A stretch of 35,674 nucleotides of DNA from Stephanodiscus triporus (Eukaryota > Bacillariophyta > Thalassiosirophyceae > Thalassiosirales > Thalassiosiraceae). Positions 1-10,693 of this stretch are shown here, one piece after another. Numbering within the stretch: position 1 is the stretch's first letter; each line of letters starts with the position of its first letter. Both the position numbers and the translations under genes were made by a program. Under the pieces are notes generated by a model. The model made no database searches. It saw only the letters and a program-made list of their open reading frames with translations, and was not told where the DNA came from. The stretch is from the NCBI GenBank assembly GCA_036939755.1, contig JALLAZ010000012.1, forward strand, positions 1 to 35,674, read 5' to 3'.

Positions 1-1204
1 ATTCAACTGGACTAAAATTTAAATTTTGTAGATCAATTTTTGGTATTTGTGAGGAAGTTGCTGGGAAAAACAACACAACAATCAATCTGTTTGCAGAAGA
101 CGTGGTGGACGGTGATGGCATGAGGCAATGTTGTGTCATCTTTGGCATTAATAGTAGAGATTAATATGAATTTGTAGCCCCCCCTTGAATTCCTACATAA
201 TATGTAATGAATTCCTACATTGACATTGAATTCTATTCCCGCCATTTCTGAAGGTACCCCAAGACCATGATGTCCGCCACTGGTAGGACCAACATGGCCC
301 TTATAGAGATGGGACCATGCCCCAATACTTTTGGGGCATCTTCCTCAAGTGCATGGGAACAGTTCGGTTGCTTTTTATGCCTCACTGGCTCATAGTTTTA
401 ACATTGCAATACACACTAACAGCAGAGTGTGTATATTTGCTAGCTTGTGCTAGCAATACTGTCGTAGCCCCAACAGAACACTTTGAGATGGAAATATATC
501 CCAATCCCAATACTCAATTGATGTATATGATAACTTCTCAAATGCTTTTCATGCCCTATATGCATTAGGCTAGGAAGTTACAAGGTGCAATAAGAGCATG
601 TAAAAATAAAATCACTAAAGAAGCGGGGTGCCTTGTTAGGGGGGTCCACCACCCCTGCAATAGCTTGGATGACCCAGTCACTTGGTGCCAGAATTTGGTC
701 ACAAAACTTTGCACCCTTCTTTCAAACATATATACATGCAATTTGACATACTTTAAATGATCCATATGCATGTGCTTTGGCTCTTGACAAATGGGCTCAA
801 AATAGTATGCAAAATGGGCCATTTTGTTAGCACAGAACATTTCAATGTTTGGCACACCCGTTGGGTGAGTTCTTGACAATATTTTTCAACCAAACTTTCA
901 GGACATCATATTGGGATATAGTGGATTGGTTAAAATCACTCAGAAATGGCATGGGGTGTATATGAAACAATCACATTTTTTCCACTGGACCCCCTAACAG
1001 TATCGTACAACACCACAAAAAGTGTTCGATTTTTTACTACTACGATATACACTGCTTCCACGATGATATCGCCCCCGTTCGCCCCATTCTCCACCCCAAT
1101 GTTGTTGTCTATGGTCTGTCACTACCACAATCGTCCTCCTCAATTTTCTATGCACTGTTTGATTGTTGTGTTTTGTTTTGTTTTTGCTGTTGTCGTTGTC
1201 ATTG

Positions 1205-1290
1205 TCGTCATCATCTGTCATCCGTCATCCCGTCATCCATCATCCGTCATCCATCATTTGTCGTCTGTCATCTGTCGTCCGTCGTTGAGT
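1205..1290. repeat. Degenerate CATCCGT/CGTCATC short tandem repeat
   Basis: About 85 bases of repeated CATCCGTCAT-like units with single-base variation, seen directly. It follows a T/G-rich run (TTGTTTTGTTTTTGCTGTTGTCGTTGTC). Both strands are open through it only because the unit is simple, so I do not read it as coding. Confidence 0.6.
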
Positions 1291-1560
1291 GCCCCTTCCC
1301 TCTGCCTCTGCCATTGGGTGTCGGCTTTCCTCTGTGGTGCTAACGCCTTGTTGCTTGCACATGCAGCATTGTCAATCCCTTGGGCATAGTCAGCTCCCTT
1401 GCGCCTCGAACACTTATTGTGGATGCAGGCATGGTGCATCGTTGTGCTCCTCCCCCTCCCTCCCTGCCATCTTCCCCATCACTCCTCACCTCCCTTGCTC
1501 TCCCCACCACTGCCTCTCTCATCCTCCTGTGTCAGCATCATTAGCTGATTGTTGTATCGC

Positions 1561-1875
1561 TCATGCGCTCTTCCTAATGAGCTTTGGCTTTGGCTTCTCC
1601 CTCGTCGATCTGTCAAGCGCATACTGCCGGGCATTGTCGGCGTCAATGGGGGTGATGTGGGCATGGCAATAGCACACGACGGTGCGCTCAATGCACTTAT
1701 CCTCATGCCCACCCTTTTCTGACATGTTAAGGAAGACGTTTTGGTCAATAGGATACAAGGAATTACCACTGAGGACGAGATATTGCTGATCTAACACTTG
1801 CATGATCGTTTTCTTTGCCTTTTCTTGGGTATGGGTACGCGCCGTCTTAAAGTTAGGCAGGAAGACTTTGTCCAA
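1561..1875 (-). pseudogene. Possible ORF relic, unknown
   Basis: An open frame of 104 codons has less biased composition than its surroundings, with segments such as IDQNVFLNMSEKGG and CIERTVVCYCHAHITP. The residue mix resembles real protein rather than a simple-repeat shadow. I cannot assign a family, there is no neighbouring exon I can join with confidence, and the region is otherwise gene-poor. It may be a fragment of a mobile-element protein or an exon of an unrecognised gene. Confidence 0.2.
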
Positions 1876-2106
1876 AGATAAGGGTGTCGTATATCGATCA
1901 AATCGGAAGGGGCTGCTTTATAAGACTGGACACTCTTTGGGGGTATTAGAATGAGTTATAAAAGATATAATGCCGATTCACTAAGGTCTGTCATTTTTCC
2001 AAAAAAAGTGTTAAAAAAGGGGATGATTCACATAAACATAAGGGGTCAACTTGTATGGTAGATACCATAAGTAGTACCTACCATACTCTTCTAAACTTAA
2101 CCTTCG

Positions 2107-2142
2107 TGGATATTCTACCACCCAAAACTATGAATTCATAGT
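2107..2142. repeat. Inverted copy of palindrome-containing repeat (left)
   Basis: Holds the perfect 16-bp palindrome ACTATGAATTCATAGT at 2127-2142, preceded by GGATATTCTACCACC. The same arrangement occurs in reverse orientation at 3355-3391, so the two copies flank about 1.2 kb. Confidence 0.6.
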
Positions 2143-2590
2143 CACATATGTAAGGGGTAGTCAAGGACCTTTCCGACACCTTTCCGCATTCTTTCTGAGT
2201 GAGAAGAGATGCCCCAGATCTATTCCCACTCAAGTAACGCGCAAAAATCCCGATATAAAAAGATGGGGTATTGCCAGAGATACAGACCTGAATGCCAAGA
2301 AAAACAAAAAATCACAACTTTGAATTAATAGTCACCATCAGTCAATGATTTTAGGCCCTCAACATGGCCGACGTGCCAATCCAAGTGCACAGGCCATGAA
2401 GGGAGATGTATACGACGTATATTTGCTGTCGCTGTCGCCGCTGATGCTCTGCATCATTGGTACGGCCATCACATCCAGCAACCATCGGGCAAGACAATTT
2501 TTTGACACGTCGTGACTTAGAGTAGCAAATAAACATAATTCCTAATAACTTTTTCTAGTTTTAACAATGTAGTCCTGTCAAATAGTATGT

Positions 2591-3093
2591 TTGTTGATTG
2601 TTGTAGTATGCTCAAAAGCCGGGAGTGGGGCCCTGTGGCAGTCGTAGGATGACGGCGGCCACCATGATCGATCCATGCAAGAAATCGCATCAAGCAGAAA
2701 ACCCCTCCTCCTGATCCTATTTTGTCTTCTGCACCTATGTTGCCATGATGTCTTGAATTGGCGGATGCAAAGAAGTGACCGTTTTGGCGTGGAGGCTGCC
2801 GAGCCAACAGCTCCGATGCCGGCCATGATGCACTTCATCACCTCGTTGGGAGGGTATTGCCAATTGTCTGGTATGTTACTCTACGTATTCCGACGTAGGC
2901 CACAACCCACAACAAAAAAAGGCAAATCAATGTGTTGTGACCAAAACGGTTGATCGCGGCCGCCATGGTGACCCACTAACGGCTCCGCCGCATAAAACAG
3001 TCGCTCATTGTGTTGTTTGATTGTTGCATGCTTTAACTTGGCGCCATGAGTGTGGCACCATGGCGGCAGTAGGATGACGACGGTCACCATGGT
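2591..3093. repeat. Two diverged direct copies of an ~80-bp segment (2591-2670 and 3013-3093)
   Basis: Both copies begin with TTGTT(T)GATTGTTG followed by TATGC/CATGC, and end with GTAGGATGACGxCGGxCACCATG. They share order and spacing with many substitutions, so they look like an old duplication. No long frame is shared. The short open frames over this interval appear to be by-products. Confidence 0.45.
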
Positions 3094-3336
3094 TGTAGGG
3101 TGTGTGTTTTAGCTACCTTTAACTAGCTTTTACCTAGCAACAACACACACCACAATACACAACAATTAACCGATAATCGCCAGACTGGCGGTGTGCGGAT
3201 CATTTTTATTTCACTGTCAGCATCGGGGATCATCATGCCGCCACTGAAGTACCGCTTCCCAAGACGGCGATCCAGCATATCCACCTTGGTTGCTTTAATT
3301 GGCGACAAAAAACATGGTGTTTCACTTAACGTATGG

Positions 3337-3391
3337 ACTATGAATTCATAGGAAACTATGAATTCATAGTAGGTGGTAGAATAATATCCTT
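3337..3391. repeat. Tandem ACTATGAATTCATAG palindromes upstream of the 3547 gene
   Basis: Two copies of the palindrome lie at 3337-3351 and 3355-3370. The second continues into AGGTGGTAGAATAATATCC, the reverse complement of the flank seen at 2107-2126. They end about 160 bp before the start codon at 3547, so they fall in the presumed promoter. Whether they bind a factor or are a transposon end cannot be told from sequence alone. Confidence 0.6.
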
Positions 3392-3546
3392 TCGTGTAAA
3401 ACCATCTCCCGCCATTTTTGAAGACGAGCTCGAGGCGAGGGCGAGGGAGGAGGGTTGGGTCCTGAACCACTGCACAAGAGAAAAAAAACACTCTCACTCT
3501 CCTCATAATATCTTCATCATCCCGACCTCGAATCTCGAACCTCACA

Positions 3547-5339
3547 ATGATCACCAGAAACACGGTATCAACTAGCCGTCATTTGTTGAGGAGGCTTAGC
3601 TCTGAACCGACGCAGACCGTCGGGCGCGTTGCCAGCGTTGACATAAACGTACCTACTATCCATCACTCACACAACACTTTTCTGTCATCGTATAATGTTC
3701 CCCGGCCGCTTTTCTTTTCCGGCGGCCATTCCCTTTTCATGACGCAGACGAGACGCGTCTCGTCGATTATCAAATATAAGTCATTCAATCATGCCAAATC
3801 TTGTGTGTGCACAGACTCGCATAGAAAATGGCCGGTGCAAAACAAAAGAGATCTCACGAGCAGCAGCGGCGACAACCACAATCGTGACAAAACCGATACG
3901 AATACTTTCGAGGACAAACTAAAAACACTACGCGAGCTTTATGCCCATGTCAGATCTCAGATCAGTCTTGATATTTGGACTCTCAATGTCGTTCTATTCA
4001 CATTTATTGTTGGTCCGTACGTTTGGAATGCCATGCAAAATAGCCGCCATAATGACGATTTCTACATGATTCCCGTAGACGATCCAGTGGAGCACTCCGT
4101 TAGAATATTGTTGGACTGTGCAGGGCAGGATTCTGACCAGGCATTGCAAGATATTGCCAATAATTCTCCCGAAGAAGATGCCAAACGCATACTAAACCAG
4201 TTCCTAACAAGTGAAAATATTCGCACAACTGCATCTAGAATTGCGTCGGAGGTTATACAAATGGAACCCTTTCAGAATGCATGCAAGAAGCTCGTCTGGA
4301 ATATCTGGAATGACTTAATCAATGACAAAGAGACTTATTCTCAGCTGACGACTCTTCTTTATACTGTCCTCCAAAATGACAAGGTGTATTCAGCCGTCAA
4401 GGACCTGTTACTGCAGTTGATTAACGACGAGGAGGTCAACCGTGAACTGACGAAGCTGGTAGTTAAATTGAGCGAAGAGCCGGATGTACTCGCCGCCACG
4501 CAACAAGTACTGACAAAAAGTGCACACCGTACCATGAATGACCCAAATGTCCTTGACCACTCAATGGAATTTGCAACGGAGGTTATGGGAGATGATGTTG
4601 TGCAGCGAACTGGTGGAGATGCATTATGGAATACAGTTGGGTATGCTGTCCAACCCAGTGGAAATGCGGGTGAGTGCATATTACGATTATCTGAACTATC
4701 GCTGTTTTTTTCGGGAAGATTCATTGTTTCATTCGATTTATTCAATAATATGATTTATTAGTTCTTGCAGGGGTAGGAGCATTGATAGTAGCGGGTGTTC
4801 TTCATTTCTATATGTCTCGCAGAGGTGATGGGGGTTCAAGTGGACCGGCTCGTGATGTGGTGCAGTCACAACTGCCAACACAGTTTTATGACTCTCCACC
4901 AACATGCAATCATCTTTACTTTACTCCTAGCTCTTCGAATGTCAACCACTCAGCAGCTTCCTCCTTTGACAAAGTGATGAAATCTGCTTATCGAGTTGCA
5001 TCTATCCCGTCATTTCTCATTGGATCGATTCTAAAAACTTACGATAAAGTCACACATGGGGTTGTGTACATGTTCAATGCCCCCTCTCGGCTTGGGTCGT
5101 CAATGATAGAATTGTTATGTTATGTTTCAGAGCAGGTATCAAACAAATTATCTTTCCTCTTTTTGAGCTGCCGAAGAGGTCTTTCTGGAACCTTTCAGGC
5201 AATCATTGTTCATGCCAAAAATACACCAAATTTTATCACTGATTATTGGTGCCATTTACTTAATATTGTCTCGGTATGTTTCAGTCGCATGACGGGATAT
5301 GCTAGTAAATCCACTGATGGCGCCTCAGATGTCTTTTGA
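3547..5339 (+). CDS. Two-exon predicted organellar/membrane protein, unknown function
   Basis: Exon 1 is 3547-4669 and exon 2 is 4771-5339. The 101-nt intron has GTGAGT at 4670 and TTCTTGCAG at its end. Phases agree and give 563 residues. The N-terminus (MITRNTVSTSRHLLRRLSSE) is rich in Arg, Ser and Thr and lacks acids early on, like a mitochondrial presequence. Hydrophobic segments are visible near residues 144-160 (LNVVLFTFIVGPYVW) and just after the splice (VGALIVAGVLHFYM). Between them lies an acidic, helical stretch of about 200 residues with repeated leucine-rich helices (for example SQLTTLLYTVLQ and SAVKDLLLQLI). The last 160 residues are Ser-rich. I recognise no family. An inner-membrane mitochondrial protein is an inference from the N-terminus only. 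It converges on the phosphatase gene with a 96-nt gap. Confidence 0.75.
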
Positions 5340-5435
5340 AAGTGGTTGAATATTCATTAAAAGGGAGTACATTAAGATGTTCAATTTTAAGCCTTCTGGT
5401 AACTTCAACTTTGACATATTATTATTAACATATAT

Positions 5436-8400
5436 TCACAGGGGAATTAGCGACGGTGAAACCCGAAAGTCATTTCCTATGCTAGTAGGGTTCGTTACTT
5501 CGATCTCTTGTTTGACAGTTTCGTCTTCCATGTTGTCATTCGTGTCGCGGTCGTCAGCTAGGCGAAAATATGACTCTCCTGGTGATGCCGGTGTCTTCTT
5601 CTCTTCGGCATTCCCCATGGATAAAAAATTTGAAAATGCAGCAGTAAAGCTATTTTTCATATTGGTCGCCGATGACAATACCGAAGCAACTCCTTCTTCA
5701 AATGGTTGATTTAAACCGCATGCATCTAAGCCTGCTGAATAAGGCGCAATACCGTTTTCATAAGGCGTAATGATCGGCGCTTCTTTTTCCAAATCAATCT
5801 TAAGTGTATCTGGTGCCGCAACATCATTGATTTCTTTTGATCCACTACCGACTAGCGTTTGTTTCATCTTTCTTACAATGGACGAGTCGCGTTTCGTCGC
5901 TTTGGCAGCTATGAGGTCGGTGTTTTCGTGCGAATTGTTAGTGGCTGTTGATACTTCTCGCACTTCTGAAGAATCTGGGTCATCAGTAATTTGCCTTTGC
6001 TGTGTATTACAATCGCCTGTTGCTAGTCCGTACATATTTGTAGCTGTTAGAGCTAAATCATTCAAAATATGTACACTGCTCTCGATCGATACATTCCTCA
6101 TATCTGAACCTGCTGGATCGTCACCACCCCCCACTGAAGCACCCATTGCTCCTTCAACTGGTTGCACTATTCTTTCTATTGTTGGCACATCCGCCTCCTC
6201 GTCAATATTTTTTTTGTTTTTAGCGTGTTTTGCCCTTTCCTCGTCGTTATCATCATTATATATTGCCTTTACAGCCGACTCCTCATCAAATGTGCCTTTC
6301 TCTGCAATTTTTGAGTCATGAAAAGTTGAGGAGCAGTGTTCATTGATGGCCATGATCACAAAAATAGAGCCAACAAACGCCTCAGCCAATACCCATATTG
6401 ATACGGCAAACATGTTGACACCCAATGTTCCGAAGCAGAGCGCGCCCGCAATCGCAGCCCCCACCGTGAGAACGTAATACAGAATTCCTAGTCCAAAGAA
6501 GCTCAGTGCGAGTGTGATTCTCTGTCTTCCCAACTTCCATGATGACAATATCCCACCGAGTACTACGAGGCCTGCGGCCGCGGTGAAAATGGACCATGTG
6601 GGGACTGTCATCCTTTTGATTGTACATGTTTCCTGATCGGGGGCGCCATATTTCATAATCTCACCACATAATTCCTTCTCAAAAATAATGTTTGACGCGT
6701 CACCGGAGTAGCTCCTTATCCGCATACAGCCCAGCTGATTCACGTCCGAGGGAAAGGAGAAGTCCACCGTGGAGAACTGGTGATTCACCTCGCTACTGTA
6801 GGCCATGCATCCATCCGTAAAGTAATATTTCTCCGGCTTGAAAAAATCTGTCGCGCCAGGGCCGTACTTAGCCAGAGGTCCAGAATGCAACAGGGGAAAG
6901 CCCCCTGGGTTCACATCCTGGCCGGAAAAGTCCGTGCTGGATCCATCGTCAAAAGCGACCATGTGATTGTCGCCGGACAAAACCAAAAGGTTTCGAGGAC
7001 CGGCCCCGACCGTAGCGGCGATGTAGGCCGACAATTCATCGCGATCCGATGCGAAGCCTCCCCAGCTATCCGAACCGATCTTCACGGGCTCCGTCCACGG
7101 TCGAGTGGTCACCCAAACGACGAAATCGTAATTAGCCGCCTGGGCCAATTCGTTGAACAACCACTCCTTCTGCTCGGTGCTGTAAATCTTTCCGGGGTAG
7201 TATTCGGTAGAACGGAACGATTCGCTCCTCAAATCCGTTACGATGAACCTCACGGTACCGATCGTGAACGCCTGATATTTGGCGGCGTTGGCCGCAAGGG
7301 CCGAGGAGGATCCCAACGGATAATTGGGGATGGCCAAATTGTAAGCTAGCTTCGCAACGATCGCCGCTCCCTCGTCCTCAGAGTCCTGATTATTCCCCAG
7401 CCAATCGTGATCATCCCACATGTACGAGAATATGGTGCGCATGTACAGCAGCCTCTGCGACGGACTGCCCATGACCCTGTCGTACGCCCCCAGCCGCTCG
7501 TCGATGTCCAGGGTGTTCAGATCCTCGTAATGGAGGTCCCCCATGTGTATGAACATCAGCGGGTTCAACGACAGGACGTCCGAGAACGTCTCGGACTTCG
7601 ATCCGGTGTAAGAGCACGATCCCGTGGCGATCGTGAAGTCCATCCGACTCCCCTCGGGGGCGGGCGTGACGAAGAATCCGACATCCCCGGCCACTACGGC
7701 AGAGTTCGCGGTGCGCTGCGGACGTGTGATGCCGTAGTAGTACGGCGTCCTGGGCGCGAGCGATTCGACGGACAGCGCCTTCATGCCGTGCTCGTCGGGC
7801 GCGAAGTCGCCGTACGCGACCGGGACATTGACGATCTGGTCGGACTCGATGGCGAGGTTCGGGTTGGTGCTGACGACGAATTCGCGTCGGTTGCCGTCGT
7901 CCGCGCTCGGCCCTCGGACGCGGAACGTCGCCGACGTCGACGTCACTTCATTCGGGTGGACGGACGGAGCGGTACGGTGGATCAATCGTTCAGCGAGGGG
8001 GGGATATTCGTGCCCAAAACGGGGCATCATCGTGAGAGCCACGACGAAGAAAAAAAAGAGAAACTCACCGCCCCCCGCCAACGCCCAATCCCGATACGCG
8101 ACCCGGTTGTAACTCAGGTGCGTCGATATCACCGAATAGACGAAGACCAGCACCGCGAAGGACGAAAGCAGGATGACGTACGTTAAAATGTTGTACCCTC
8201 CCCCCTCGCCGCATTTCGATTTGAATCCCGACCAGCATCCACCCGACGACCCCGTCTTTCCCGGCGCTGACGGCGAGGCCGCGTCGGGCGGGGGCGATCC
8301 GCCGCCGCCGCCGCCGCCGTCGTCGTCGTCGATCGTCGCCGTCGTCGTCCCTCCCCCGCCGTCCTTCCTCTCGCCCGACGACGGCGGGGCTACTCCTCCT

Positions 8401-9047
8401 CCTCCTCCTCCCCCTCCCGCCACCCGATCCTCCCCCCCCTCGTCCACCTCCTCCTGGGGGAGGCTCTTGACGATGTACTCGGGGCCGCTGATCGTGGAGA
8501 GCGAGAGCAGGGAATCCTCGCCTCCCCCAGGCGAGAGCAGGTACTCCTCGCCCCCGGGCGAGAGCTCGAACGACCCCTCGCCCTCCTCCGACGAGGAAGG
8601 AGGTCCGCTGCTAACGAACGAATCCTCGACCCCCCCCGGCGAGATGACGGGATCGTCCTCGTCGTCGGTGACCCCACCCCCTCCCCCTCCCCCCCGCCGA
8701 CCCCACCCGACGTAGGACAGGTTGCCGCGCCTGCGCGTCGTCCCGGAAGCGTGGCCGCGGGAGGAGGGCGTCCTCGGCGTCGAATACGACGAAAACGGCG
8801 ACGTCGCGTCTATGCGGTACTCGTCCTCGTCGTCGTCGTCGTCATCGTCCCACCCCGCCGGAAATATCGACTCCGGCGTGAGACGGGCGTATCCGGCGCC
8901 TCGGTACCTGTCGACCATCTCGAGCAACCGCGGATCGTCGGTCCCCTCGATGCCCCTGCGTCGACATATGGCGCGGATGGACCCGACGAGGGCCGCGAAC
9001 GCCTCCGCCTCCGGGTCGATCGAGAGGGACGAATCCGCGTCCGCCAT
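5436..9047 (-). CDS. Membrane-anchored PhoD-like metallophosphatase
   Basis: A single 1203-codon exon. Residues 1-275 are disordered and repeat-rich (poly-Asp, poly-Gly, LSPGGEEY/SPGGGED units). Two hydrophobic segments follow at about 286-308 and 328-342. Residues about 355-460 look like the beta-sandwich that precedes PhoD domains. The catalytic domain spans about 468-790 and has metal-binding motifs GSCSY (476), HMGDLHYED (501), WDDHDWLGNN (544) and SGDNH (691). Four or so membrane helices follow (about 815-900), then a polar tail of about 300 residues. PhoD-type enzymes are Ca/Fe-dependent phosphomono- or diesterases, often induced by phosphate starvation. That regulation is not visible here. 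The domain order suggests a surface- or lumen-facing catalytic domain held by membrane spans on both sides. GC content is high in the 5' two thirds and drops below about 6650. Confidence 0.85.
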   Translation of the reverse strand: MADADSSLSIDPEAEAFAALVGSIRAICRRRGIEGTDDPRLLEMVDRYRGAGYARLTPESIFPAGWDDDDDDDEDEYRIDATSPFSSYSTPRTPSSRGHASGTTRRRGNLSYVGWGRRGGGGGGGVTDDEDDPVISPGGVEDSFVSSGPPSSSEEGEGSFELSPGGEEYLLSPGGGEDSLLSLSTISGPEYIVKSLPQEEVDEGGEDRVAGGGGGGGGVAPPSSGERKDGGGGTTTATIDDDDGGGGGGGSPPPDAASPSAPGKTGSSGGCWSGFKSKCGEGGGYNILTYVILLSSFAVLVFVYSVISTHLSYNRVAYRDWALAGGGEFLFFFFVVALTMMPRFGHEYPPLAERLIHRTAPSVHPNEVTSTSATFRVRGPSADDGNRREFVVSTNPNLAIESDQIVNVPVAYGDFAPDEHGMKALSVESLAPRTPYYYGITRPQRTANSAVVAGDVGFFVTPAPEGSRMDFTIATGSCSYTGSKSETFSDVLSLNPLMFIHMGDLHYEDLNTLDIDERLGAYDRVMGSPSQRLLYMRTIFSYMWDDHDWLGNNQDSEDEGAAIVAKLAYNLAIPNYPLGSSSALAANAAKYQAFTIGTVRFIVTDLRSESFRSTEYYPGKIYSTEQKEWLFNELAQAANYDFVVWVTTRPWTEPVKIGSDSWGGFASDRDELSAYIAATVGAGPRNLLVLSGDNHMVAFDDGSSTDFSGQDVNPGGFPLLHSGPLAKYGPGATDFFKPEKYYFTDGCMAYSSEVNHQFSTVDFSFPSDVNQLGCMRIRSYSGDASNIIFEKELCGEIMKYGAPDQETCTIKRMTVPTWSIFTAAAGLVVLGGILSSWKLGRQRITLALSFFGLGILYYVLTVGAAIAGALCFGTLGVNMFAVSIWVLAEAFVGSIFVIMAINEHCSSTFHDSKIAEKGTFDEESAVKAIYNDDNDEERAKHAKNKKNIDEEADVPTIERIVQPVEGAMGASVGGGDDPAGSDMRNVSIESSVHILNDLALTATNMYGLATGDCNTQQRQITDDPDSSEVREVSTATNNSHENTDLIAAKATKRDSSIVRKMKQTLVGSGSKEINDVAAPDTLKIDLEKEAPIITPYENGIAPYSAGLDACGLNQPFEEGVASVLSSATNMKNSFTAAFSNFLSMGNAEEKKTPASPGESYFRLADDRDTNDNMEDETVKQEIEVTNPTSIGNDFRVSPSLIPL

Positions 9048-9340
9048 TGTCGGTCGATCGATCGTCCTTCCTCGTCCTACCTCCTGCTACCTACTGCTTG
9101 TGTTCAGGGCAACGCTTTTTTGTTCGTTTTTTTTTTTGCAGCACGCTATGTTGTTCCTCCCGAATCGGACTCAAGATCGATATCGGTGTCATCATCTTGA
9201 GATATTCAATCAATCGTTTTCGCGAAAAAAGAAAAAAATGACAAAAAGGATGTCGTTGACTAGAAGTGATATCGTACCATACGACCGGTAGATAGATAAG
9301 ACACGTAAATGCCAAATTTGGCGCGGGACTCGTGAGTACT
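9048..9340. promoter_or_regulatory. Upstream region of the PhoD-like gene
   Basis: AT-richer sequence immediately 5' of the phosphatase start codon, with a CGATCGATCG cluster at 9053-9062 and T-rich and A-rich runs (9117-9138, 9225-9245). I see no defined motif that I would name. Confidence 0.3.
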
Positions 9341-9399
9341 CTATGTCGTACCGTAAAGCAAAGAAAATGCACCCCAACGTACGATTGATATTCTAAATT

Positions 9400-10400
9400 T
9401 GATTCTACGTAGGAATTCATATTTAACACAGAACACAAAGCTTCCGCCGCCTCCAGCTGCGCGGAATAGCCCCTGTGTGGCGGTCACGTCTGCTGTCGCG
9501 GAGCGGGCGCCAGCCATGGCGGAGGAGCAGCCTGCCGCTCCAGTCGACCGTGCTCGTGCTCGTGCTCGTGCTCGTGCCGCCGCCGTCTCCCGTGTCATCA
9601 ACCACAGCGCTTGCCGATGGTGTCGATCGTCCTCTTCTGAGACATGGAGTGCCACATGGTGGTCTGGTCTGTGTTTGTGGTAAACTCAGTCCGACGAACG
9701 ATTGGAATCGTTCAAGATGGGGACGATCACCACGAGAGCCGAGGGCCTCCTCCATCACCTCTTCGGGTGGACGCTGCGCGGCATGCGTCGACATGCAGTG
9801 CGCGAGGTTGTTTCTCGCAATAATGCGAGAAACAGCCATTTTTTGCACAGCAAAACTCTTTTTGGTTTTGGCAAACGCAGACAAGCATTTCTCACAAGAG
9901 AAAGACGAGACACAGGGAGTCCCTTCAGGCGCCACTCGTCAATGAAAGTGACCAGGTCCTCCTCAACCTCATCCAGGAGACCTGCTGGGTCTTTATGCAA
10001 GATCAGCCTCTTCTGTCCACTCTTCACAGCAGCTGCAAGGTCGTCAGCTCAAGCCTGCCACCTTGAAACTGGAAAGGACACACTTGCAACATCACAGAAG
10101 CTTTGTTCTGGTTCAGGTTCTCCTCCATCCTCATCGACATGTCCATAGAGCAGACAGAATCTGATGCTTCTCGTTTGCAGGATAGCTCTTGCAACAGTGG
10201 ACAGCACTATCCATTCGTTCAGCAAGGTGGAAGTGGTTGGTATCTCCAGGATTGTAGAGCTTCGTCCTCATTTCACTTTGTGAGAGGAGATTGATGGATT
10301 GAGCTTCCACAAACTCAAACGAGTTGTGCCATCAGAAGGGACCTCGTAGGGAGCTACTGGAGGACCTGGTACATCATTGAGCGGCAAAAAAAGGGTGCGC
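9400..10400 (-). pseudogene. Decayed pogo/Tigger-like DDE transposase
   Basis: Several frames must be combined, so the gene is broken. Minus-strand segments read DDLAAAVKSGQKRLILH, then DEVEEDLVTFIDEWRLKG (9940-10050), which resembles the CENP-B/Tc5-type helix-turn-helix region. After frame changes NTDQTTMWHSMSQKRTID appears at about 9612-9670. In pogo-like transposases the NxDQTP block carries the first catalytic Asp, followed by a basic patch like the IGKR seen here. A GTGCTC hexanucleotide expansion at about 9550-9580 interrupts the following part. The remaining catalytic acids are not recognisable. No terminal inverted repeats or target duplication were found. The superfamily call rests on these two blocks. 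Confidence 0.5.
9548..9582. repeat. GTGCTC hexanucleotide tract
   Basis: About five consecutive GTGCTC units. They give Thr-Ser or Ala-Arg dipeptide runs in the overlapping frames and lie within the transposase relic. Confidence 0.7.
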
Positions 10401-10693
10401 CAAAAAATATGGCCAAGAGAAGCAACATAGGAATACCACAACAAAACTATTTTGATAAGTTAGATACTTAGAGCGAGAAAGGAGGGACATTTTCATTGCT
10501 TACACCACGTGTTCTACGGTAGGTAATCTATTGTCTCTGCACACTGGCCCCTTATACTGATGGGGCGTATCAAAACACAACATCAAGAAATATGAAAATA
10601 GATTTGTTAAGCTGCCAATAATAATTACGATTATGAACAATTATTACATATAAAAATGCATTTTTCTCTAGATGGTACAGTTTAGAGCCCAGG

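Larger units (their letters stand above)
1..2000. other. AT-rich stretch without a convincing gene
   Basis: No reading frame here looks like a conserved protein. The visible structure is local. There is a short perfect inverted repeat TTGCTAGC-TTGT-GCTAGCAA at 437-456. A degenerate CATCCGT/CGTCATC tract lies at about 1205-1290 and produces overlapping low-complexity frames. A minus-strand frame is treated separately at 1561-1875. Base composition is much lower in GC than in the gene block at 6.6-9 kb. I infer an intergenic, repeat-derived stretch. Confidence 0.5.

Noticed and set aside
1205..1290. Possible CRISPR-like array
   Set aside because: Units are contiguous short repeats without unique spacers, in a eukaryotic context.
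7407..8186. Plus-strand 259-codon frame opposite the phosphatase
   Set aside because: It lies fully antisense to the conserved PhoD domain and its composition (Arg, Val, Gly) follows from GC-rich codons on the other strand.
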